From contig JALZVV010000234.1 in the NCBI GenBank assembly GCA_023299935.1, positions 1 to 37,769 on the forward strand: 37,769 nt of DNA, in the 5' to 3' direction. The position numbers and the translations under genes are program-made. Under the pieces are notes generated by a model, which had not been told where the DNA came from, did no database searches, and was given only the letters and a program-made list of their open reading frames with translations. Positions 32,657-37,769 of this stretch are shown one piece after another. How positions within the stretch are numbered: the first letter of the stretch is position 1; each line of letters starts with the position of its first letter. This DNA is from Dokdonia sp. (GTDB taxonomy: Bacteria > Bacteroidota > Bacteroidia > Flavobacteriales > Flavobacteriaceae).

Positions 32657-32664
32657 TACCTTTG
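32657..32664 (+). promoter_or_regulatory. -7 box of the pseudouridine synthase gene
   Basis: TACCTTTG matches TAnnTTTG. It supports a transcription start near 32670 and hence a coding start upstream of GTG 32781. Confidence 0.5.
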
Positions 32665-32696
32665 AACAAGAAACCCTCCAAAACGGATTAAAGTAA

Positions 32697-33419
32697 ATAA
32701 AAACACCAACAATCCAAAATACTAACCTGCATAGCACCCCACAAACCCTTCAAGTACTCTACGAAGACAATCATATTATTGTGATTAATAAACGTAGTGG
32801 AGACATTGTACAGGGGGATAAAACGGGTGACAAACCCTTAAGCGAAGTTGTAAAAAAATACATTGCCACAAAATATAATAAACCGGGGGCCGTGTTTTTA
32901 GGGGTTGTACACAGGCTAGATAGACCTACAAGCGGTATTGTAGTATTTGCACGCACTAGTAAAGCGCTCACTCGTTTGAATAAACTTTTTGCCGAAAGGC
33001 AAACCCAAAAGACCTATTGGGCACTCGTTAAGAATGCACCGCAAGCTGCATCAGGGACACTTACCCACTATCTTAAAAGAAATAACAAACAGAATAAGAG
33101 TTATGCTTACGAAAAAGTGGTCCCAGACTCCAAAAAAGCAATCTTAGATTTTAGATTAATTAAAAAGCTCAAGACGTTTAGTCTCCTTGAGATTGATTTG
33201 CATACAGGACGTCATCATCAGATTAGAAGTCAGTTAACGGCTATAGGTTCGCCTATAAAAGGAGACTTAAAATATGGCGCATCCCGTTCTAACCCTGATG
33301 GCAGTATCAGTCTTCACGCCAGAAAATTATCTTTTACTCATCCTGTAAAGAAAGAAACCATGAGTTTTATCGCTCCTGTACCTGAGGGAGATACCGTTTG
33401 GATGGCATGTGAAAATTAA
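32697..33419 (+). CDS. RluA family pseudouridine synthase
   Basis: An rRNA/tRNA uridine isomerase. LQVLYEDNHIIVINKRSG is the usual N-terminal strand pair, HRLDRPTSG holds the catalytic aspartate (codon 32919-32921), and LHTGRHHQIRSQL and the C-terminal LHARKLSFTHPV complete the family pattern. No S4 domain is present. The conserved N-terminus starts upstream of the only conventional start (GTG 32781), and the frame is open back to TAA 32694. No ATG is available; ATA 32697 or CTG 32727 are the candidates, and I used ATA. Its stop overlaps that of the convergent pseudogene. The target uridine is unknown. Confidence 0.88.
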   Translation: MKTPTIQNTNLHSTPQTLQVLYEDNHIIVINKRSGDIVQGDKTGDKPLSEVVKKYIATKYNKPGAVFLGVVHRLDRPTSGIVVFARTSKALTRLNKLFAERQTQKTYWALVKNAPQAASGTLTHYLKRNNKQNKSYAYEKVVPDSKKAILDFRLIKKLKTFSLLEIDLHTGRHHQIRSQLTAIGSPIKGDLKYGASRSNPDGSISLHARKLSFTHPVKKETMSFIAPVPEGDTVWMACEN

Positions 33420-34143
33420 GGCATAAGAATAGGTCCTAGCCAAATTAACCAAAACCAGAATCCCAAAACACCTCCCAAAAGCCGGCTGATAATAAAAGTT
33501 AATCTCTCAGGTTTAGGGAGTATTACAAAAATGATATAGCAGGCAATTACAAAGGCCATAATCGCAAGCGGCAATGAGATACTTCCCTCCCACCAATTCA
33601 GATGCCTTGCCAGATGAATCTCATCGCTGCTTCCTGAAAACGAACTGTAATCACCGCCTACGATACTACGAACAATAGCTGTCATTACATTAAACCACTC
33701 TCTTAACAAGAAAAATCCAAGAAAAACGTAGAGCCAATCTAAAAGATATATTCCATTTTCTTGAATAATATGTCTTTTTCTATACAAAAAAAATAAAACC
33801 AATAGTACCAAACAAGATCGTTTGAAATGGGCCTCCTAAATACAACCAAAAACTTTGTAAGCTCCTCTTCCCAACGAGCCTTTTCTGGAAAACCCAAACC
33901 TTAAGAAATTTCATCTTTATATTTTTTTGATATTTCTTCAATATCTTTTGGTATACTATCCATATTAAAATTCATATACCCATAATGTAATGAAGTCTCA
34001 AACCCTTGCATCTTTGCAAAAGCTACCTGTCCTAATTCGTGAGTAAGCGTGCCTATTATTGTAAAAGAAATAAATCCTAAAAGCAACCATAAACCCAGCA
34101 TTGGTTTTATACTTAGCATTAGATATTTACTAAAAATAGCCAT
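33416..34143 (-). pseudogene. Decayed multi-pass membrane protein with HELGQ motif
   Basis: Three fragments in three frames make one protein. Part one (34143-33904) begins MAIFSKYLMLSIKPMLGLWL and carries THELGQVAFAKMQGF, reminiscent of the HExxH site of membrane metalloproteases but lacking the second His. It meets TAA at 33903-33901, although the same frame continues GLGFPEKARWEEEL. One base later in phase comes SFWLYLGGPFQTILFGTIGF (33854 to about 33795). A further +1 shift in an eight-T run (33793-33786) leads to YRKRHIIQENGIYLLDW and the C-terminal helices to 33416. One nonsense and two +1 frameshifts indicate a pseudogene, unless the base calls are wrong. Confidence 0.75.
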
Positions 34144-34182
34144 AGACTTATTGGTTTATTTTCTCATCATGACATCAATCCC

Positions 34183-34995
34183 TTATTTAAGCGCCCTCTT
34201 ACTCTCCACTACTACACTAACTAAAATTAATGCCCCTCCTATCAAGGTATTGACACTAGGTATCTCACTAAGGAAAATAATTCCTAATAGGATGCCATAA
34301 ATGGGCTGCGCACTACTCATTAAACTCGCTGTAGTTATAGAAAAATTCTTAAAGCTCATTAAAAACAGGGTATGTCCTATAGTGGTTGTAAGCAATCCTA
34401 ATAAGGCTAACCACGGGAGCTGACTCTCAATTGCAGGCCAAGAAGTATCCATAAAAAATACAGGGGTTAAACACAGTGAGATAATAGCAATCTGATACCA
34501 CATTAAAGTCGTACCAGGATATTTAGACACTTTACTCTTCATAATCAAATTACGAATAGAATAACAAAAGGCAGATAGCACTCCAAGTATAATAGCCAGC
34601 GTATAATCACTTTCAAAATCCAACTCTGGAGCTAAAACATACAATCCAAAAAGCACAAGTACCGCCAGTACAATATGTATGGGCTGAAACTTTGTTTTTA
34701 AGACAAAAGGTTCTAGCAAGCTAGTAATCACAGGATAAGTAAAAATAGACAGCATCCCTATCGCAACGTTAGACAACTGCAACGCATAAAAATAAAGCAC
34801 CCAATGCAAGCCTAAAAATATAGCTCCTATAGTGATCGCTTTCCAATCCTTCCTGGCGATATGCCAAGAGGTTTTTTTCCAGAGTATAAATATGCCCAGA
34901 AATAAGGCTGCAAACACCCCTCTTAAAGCAATAATGATTTTTGGGTCTAACTCAATATAGCGGCCCAATACACCAGAGGTACTAATAAATAGCAT
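34183..34995 (-). CDS. EamA/DMT superfamily transporter
   Basis: An inner-membrane permease of the drug/metabolite transporter superfamily with two EamA repeats, about 10 helices: LRGVFAALFLGIFIL, WKAITIGAIFLGLHWVLYFY, LAVLVLFGLYVLA, LAIILGVLSAFCYSI, LALLGLLTTTIGHTLFL and GALILVSVVV are clear. The substrate is unknown. ATG 34995 cuts into helix 1; the open frame continues upstream as IIKASLRPIIEINIA, which completes the helix. The true start may therefore be ATT 35040 or ATA 35037, and a -7 box at 35076-35069 fits this. It lies upstream of the pseudogene on the same strand. Confidence 0.88.
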   Translation of the reverse strand: MLFISTSGVLGRYIELDPKIIIALRGVFAALFLGIFILWKKTSWHIARKDWKAITIGAIFLGLHWVLYFYALQLSNVAIGMLSIFTYPVITSLLEPFVLKTKFQPIHIVLAVLVLFGLYVLAPELDFESDYTLAIILGVLSAFCYSIRNLIMKSKVSKYPGTTLMWYQIAIISLCLTPVFFMDTSWPAIESQLPWLALLGLLTTTIGHTLFLMSFKNFSITTASLMSSAQPIYGILLGIIFLSEIPSVNTLIGGALILVSVVVESKRALK

Positions 34996-35068
34996 CGCTA
35001 TATTGATTTCAATAATGGGTCGTAAGGAAGCTTTTATAATCCCAAAGTTTATAGTTTTCTATCTAAAC

Positions 35069-35076
35069 CAAATATA
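35069..35076 (-). promoter_or_regulatory. -7 box of the EamA transporter gene
   Basis: Minus strand TATATTTG, a perfect TAnnTTTG, 29 nt before ATT 35040 and 74 nt before ATG 34995. Confidence 0.5.
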
Positions 35077-35087
35077 ACGATAAGTAG

Positions 35088-35369
35088 CTAATCATAGGAG
35101 ATACGCTCTCGTATACCGCCACCTTCCCTATGGATAATTACATCTGCTTTGCGTTTTCGAGCGATGGTTTTGGCTATATTAATAGCCGTGCTTTGCTTGC
35201 GGTGTTGGGACGTAATGCGTTTGTTGCCTTCTCTACGCACTGCCCAATCCCCTTCATAAGGCACAACATGTTGATGCCAAGTACGTTTTCTGCTCGATTT
35301 TCGGGTACTCTCATAGACATCTTCTACAAATGCGAGAATACTTCTCAGAATAGATTTTAGACTGCTCAT
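35088..35369 (-). CDS. DUF2188 domain protein
   Basis: A 93-aa basic cytoplasmic protein. The C-terminal 60 residues (WHQHVVPYEGDWAVRREGNK, TSQHRKQSTAINIAKTIARK, DVIIHREGGGIRERISYD) match DUF2188 closely, a short beta-rich domain of unknown function found in many bacteria. The N-terminal 28 residues form a separate helix (LKSILRSILAFVEDVYEST). It is followed on the same strand by the EamA gene. Single-gene or co-transcribed status is unclear. Confidence 0.85.
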   Translation of the reverse strand: MSSLKSILRSILAFVEDVYESTRKSSRKRTWHQHVVPYEGDWAVRREGNKRITSQHRKQSTAINIAKTIARKRKADVIIHREGGGIRERISYD

Positions 35370-35483
35370 AAGGGTAACAATATACTATTTTACAACTATT
35401 ACTGGGCTTCTTTTAAGAGCAAGGATTTGTTTCTAGTGGCTAAGGGTGGTATTTTCACATGGAATCAATCAAAAATCAGTCCT

Positions 35484-36374
35484 ATGAAAAATACAATTAT
35501 ACTGGCCTGTTGCTTGCTACTATGCCTTGCTTGCAAACAAAAAGGTCACAGTGAGCAGGCCCTTGCTGCTTCAGATACATTGGAAACACAACAAACGCCC
35601 ACGGCTACTTTATTACACGAGATATTGGATCTGCCTGCTTGTGAAAGTGCGGTTTACGATGCAATAAATAATCGGGTGTATGCCTCTATGATAGGCGCTA
35701 GAAAAGCTGGAGATGGCGGTGTGGCGACAGTGAGTCTAGATGGTGCTATTTTAGATAAAAACTTTATTGATGACTTAAATGACCCTAAGGGTATCGCTAT
35801 AACACAAGACAGACTTTTTGTCTCTGATGTTACCGAACTGATTGAAGCCGATCGCAAAACAGGCAAAATATTAAAAAAACATACTGCTCCTGGTTGTCAG
35901 TTTTTGAATGATGTGGCTATTGACCCAGAAGGCAATGTTTATGTTTCTGATACTCGCACATCTGAAATCTATCTTTTAGACACCAATGGTGATTTTAAGC
36001 TTTGGCTAGCAGATAAAAATTTGGACAATCCCAACGGACTCCTCATTCAAGACAATACAATGTATATCGCTTCTTGGGGCAGAGACAGCGCTGGAGGTCG
36101 TGTATCTAAAATAGATATGAGCACAAAAGTGATTACTGTAGTTACTCCAGATATAGTAGGTAACCTAGATGGAATACGCCCATATGATGAGAATCGTTTC
36201 ATTATTTCTGATTGGCAAAGTGGTAGCATTTATCTTATGCATAAGGATGGCACGCTAGATAAAGTAGTACAAGTTGGACAGAGTGTTGGTGATATTGCCT
36301 ATCTCCAAGATAAAAAACTCCTCCTGCTTCCTATGAACAAACAAGCCCGTTTGCTTATTTATGAATTACAATAA
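35484..36374 (+). CDS. SMP-30/gluconolactonase-like beta-propeller lipoprotein
   Basis: A 296-aa lipoprotein. ATG 35484 gives a clean signal (MKNTIILACCLLLCLAC, lipobox CLAC, C17). A longer TTG frame from 35427 adds only polar residues and is rejected. The mature part has repeated propeller blades typical of the SMP-30/LRE/NHL superfamily: NDPKGIAITQDRLFVSDVTE, NDVAIDPEGNVYVSDT, NPNGLLIQDNTMYIASWG and GNLDGIRPYDENRFIISDW. The conserved N, D and G positions near the metal centre suggest possible lactonase-type activity, but the substrate is not known. It is probably attached to the outer or inner membrane facing the periplasm. Confidence 0.82.
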   Translation: MKNTIILACCLLLCLACKQKGHSEQALAASDTLETQQTPTATLLHEILDLPACESAVYDAINNRVYASMIGARKAGDGGVATVSLDGAILDKNFIDDLNDPKGIAITQDRLFVSDVTELIEADRKTGKILKKHTAPGCQFLNDVAIDPEGNVYVSDTRTSEIYLLDTNGDFKLWLADKNLDNPNGLLIQDNTMYIASWGRDSAGGRVSKIDMSTKVITVVTPDIVGNLDGIRPYDENRFIISDWQSGSIYLMHKDGTLDKVVQVGQSVGDIAYLQDKKLLLLPMNKQARLLIYELQ

Positions 36375-36455
36375 GATCGATTTTATCCTTCCAAATAGAA
36401 TATAAATGCATCGGTGGATTTGCTCCTAACAAGCATCTCCATAAAAACACAAAAA

Positions 36456-36803
36456 ATGACTCCAGAACAAGTTGTACAGGCTAATCTTGATGCCTATAAC
36501 ACTAACGATATTGAAGGTTTTATGCAGTATTTCTCACCACACATTGCAATGTACAGTTTTGAAACTGGAGAACAAACCGCGCAAGGTCTTGAAGCTGTAA
36601 GAGCGATTTACCAACCCTATTTTAAAGCCTCGCCTAAGCTTCATTCTACCATATTACAACGCACGGTTTTTGGGAATACCATTATTGACCACGAGTCTAT
36701 TACAGGTCGTTATGGCAGTGATGAAATTCTAGAATTGGTTCTTATTTACGAAGTTCACGATCATAAAATAGATAAGATTACGGTATTGCGTAGAACGGAA
36801 TAA
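36456..36803 (+). CDS. SnoaL-like / NTF2-fold protein
   Basis: A 115-aa protein of the cone-shaped NTF2-like fold. TPEQVVQANLDAYNTNDIEGFMQYFSPH is the typical helix-helix start (x-x-N-x-x-D-x-x-A-F), followed by QGLEAVRAIYQPYF and the strands TVFGNTIIDHESITG and ELVLIYEVHDHKIDKITVL. Family members include isomerases, steroid-binding and unannotated proteins. No signal peptide. ATG 36456 is chosen over an upstream TTG at 36414 because the fold begins there. It lies 82 bp after the SMP-30-like gene. Confidence 0.85.
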   Translation: MTPEQVVQANLDAYNTNDIEGFMQYFSPHIAMYSFETGEQTAQGLEAVRAIYQPYFKASPKLHSTILQRTVFGNTIIDHESITGRYGSDEILELVLIYEVHDHKIDKITVLRRTE

Positions 36804-36938
36804 TAGTACCCAACACCGTATTATTTGTAGGTGTATTACGCTCAGTATATAGGGTAAATGCCCCTTTCACAATCTTAGTGTTCCCATTAGTTTTACGTCT
36901 AATGCATTCCTCTTAATTTTTAAACTACTATTTAATCT

Positions 36939-37241
36939 ATGGGAAGAGCCCCGATCAATGCTAGACTTAAAGAAAAAACACTCTTGGTTATGCCTACAAC
37001 AATAAACTTATGCAAATTGCAATTTCATAAACTGTACACTCAAGCACGAAGATTAGGAATTGCGGAGTGGAACGATTCACTAGATTATGCAGATTTTATT
37101 CACGGGCTGTGGCATATTATGCGCACACACAAGGCCTTAAAAAAAGATGCTGAAAAAATTGTAGATCTATTAGAAAATGGTGATGCTATTGAGTTGCTTA
37201 GCGAAATCGTTCTTAATCACAGAAGAGCTACTTCAAACTAA
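36939..37241 (+). CDS. Hypothetical protein, 100 aa
   Basis: I do not recognise this gene. The product is soluble and largely helical, with the segments FHKLYTQARRLGIAEWND, DYADFIHGLWHIMRTHKALK and DAEKIVDLLENGDAIELLSE. No signal peptide or membrane span is seen. ATG 36939 is used; ATG 36990 is an alternative. It overlaps the end of the convergent pxpC-like gene by 9 bp. Codon use looks like its neighbours, which supports a real gene. Confidence 0.6.
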   Translation: MGRAPINARLKEKTLLVMPTTINLCKLQFHKLYTQARRLGIAEWNDSLDYADFIHGLWHIMRTHKALKKDAEKIVDLLENGDAIELLSEIVLNHRRATSN

Positions 37242-37769
37242 GCACAACTGTATCCTATCCCCAGATTTTTTTTGAGCTAAGCGATTCATTCCATTTTGGG
37301 TGAGTTGCAATACTCTGGGGTATCCCCCAGTGGTTTGACAATCCCGCATCAAAACAAACAAGCGACCGCTGGGCGTTAATTGTACTGTTCCAGGAAGTAC
37401 CGGACTACTTTGCATCACGTGATGCTGCGCTTGTAAGATGGGGTCTAAAACAATACCCATCCTGTTCCAAGATGTAATGCTCAAATTAGAATTCCATAAC
37501 TGTTGTCTACTAGCTGCAGCAAGCAAGTTAAATTCTGGACCTTTTTGAACCGAAATATTGTTGTCGTTTAGAATGGCAATTAGTTGTTTAGGGTGGAGAT
37601 GTACACCTTTTACATTACCAAAATTAGGCATTCCTGTTTCTAATTGCATTCCCTTTTCTAATGTAGGCTTAGGCGTTATTGGATAAAACTGACTCCTACT
37701 TCCCATATAACTCTCCGTAGAAAGACCGCCTTCTAAACCTAAATATACCCTACAACCTTTAGTCACCTT
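37233..37769 (-). CDS. pxpC: 5-oxoprolinase subunit C / KipA-like carboxyltransferase, N-terminus beyond window
   Basis: The C-terminal 178 residues of a biotin-dependent carboxyltransferase-family protein. CRVYLGLEGGLSTESYMGSRSQF is the characteristic glycine-rich block after the N-terminal strand set, and the C-terminus VQLTPSGRLFVLMRDCQTTGGYPRVLQL is typical of PxpC/KipA. With PxpA and PxpB this subunit hydrolyses 5-oxoproline to glutamate using ATP; the partner genes would lie outside the window. The frame is open to the edge, so a GTG at 37766 is not the real start. Full-length relatives are about 280-320 aa. Confidence 0.85.
   Translation of the reverse strand, partial: KVTKGCRVYLGLEGGLSTESYMGSRSQFYPITPKPTLEKGMQLETGMPNFGNVKGVHLHPKQLIAILNDNNISVQKGPEFNLLAAASRQQLWNSNLSITSWNRMGIVLDPILQAQHHVMQSSPVLPGTVQLTPSGRLFVLMRDCQTTGGYPRVLQLTQNGMNRLAQKKSGDRIQLCLV

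Noticed and set aside
32400-32696. A hidden gene in the gap after rsmB
   Set aside because: Stops interrupt all frames and no tRNA-like or recognised RNA fold is visible; only the dyad and a -7 box were supported.
34049-34300. A plus-strand 83-codon frame across the pseudogene and EamA gene
   Set aside because: It is antisense to two minus-strand membrane protein frames and has no promoter or domain.
35130-35360. A plus-strand 76-codon frame opposite the DUF2188 gene
   Set aside because: The minus-strand frame matches DUF2188 throughout; the plus-strand product has no recognisable feature.

Overview
The window reads as a chromosomal segment from a marine-type member of the Flavobacteriaceae (Bacteroidetes). 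The evidence is the AT-rich sequence, promoters of the Bacteroidetes form TTTG-N19/20-TAnnTTTG, absence of obvious Shine-Dalgarno sequences, type IX secretion (T9SS) sorting domains of both type A and type B, and family markers such as DUF4290, the START-like protein, DUF4199 and the 'sensor of ECF-type sigma factor' trio. A 14-bp palindrome, GCTTTCGCGAAAGC, occurs four times inside genes. I associate it with Dokdonia/Nonlabens-like genomes, but the genus is only an inference.

Layout. Positions 1-6760 hold housekeeping genes: a partial DUF4290 gene, a DUF493 gene, a NadR-like ATPase, recQ-fmt with a 4-bp overlap, an HU gene, a YqgE/AlgH gene convergent with a class IV aminotransferase, and a START-like gene. 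At 6918-7395 a tRNA-Met(CAT) gene is followed by a 361-bp insertion made of a GIY-YIG nuclease gene plus a second copy of the tRNA 3' end and its terminator. The direct repeats are 66 bp and identical. Positions 7599-19763 encode two very large secreted T9SS proteins: an M14 zinc carboxypeptidase of 1589 aa and a 2354-aa mosaic adhesin-like protein. They share a MAM-like domain, a homologous C-terminal module and a similar upstream motif cluster, which suggests co-regulation.

Positions 19947-28200 carry ribosomal protein L31 type B, a DUF4199 membrane protein, a GT2 glycosyltransferase, a convergent T9SS type B protein, a phosphohexomutase and an MsbA-like ABC exporter. Between the exporter and the next operon, the minus strand has an excellent promoter and a strong intrinsic terminator about 155 nt apart with no ORF, so it probably encodes a structured small RNA. 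Positions 28541-30030 are an ECF sigma / putative anti-sigma / periplasmic sensor operon. The rest (30033-37769) holds a YCF48-like lipoprotein, rsmB, an RluA-type pseudouridine synthase, a decayed membrane-protein pseudogene, an EamA transporter, a DUF2188 protein, an SMP-30-like lipoprotein, an NTF2-like protein, an unknown small protein and a partial pxpC.

Most convincing for follow-up are the GIY-YIG/tRNA unit, the minus-strand RNA, the intragenic palindrome family, and the run of genes whose conserved N-termini have no ATG upstream.
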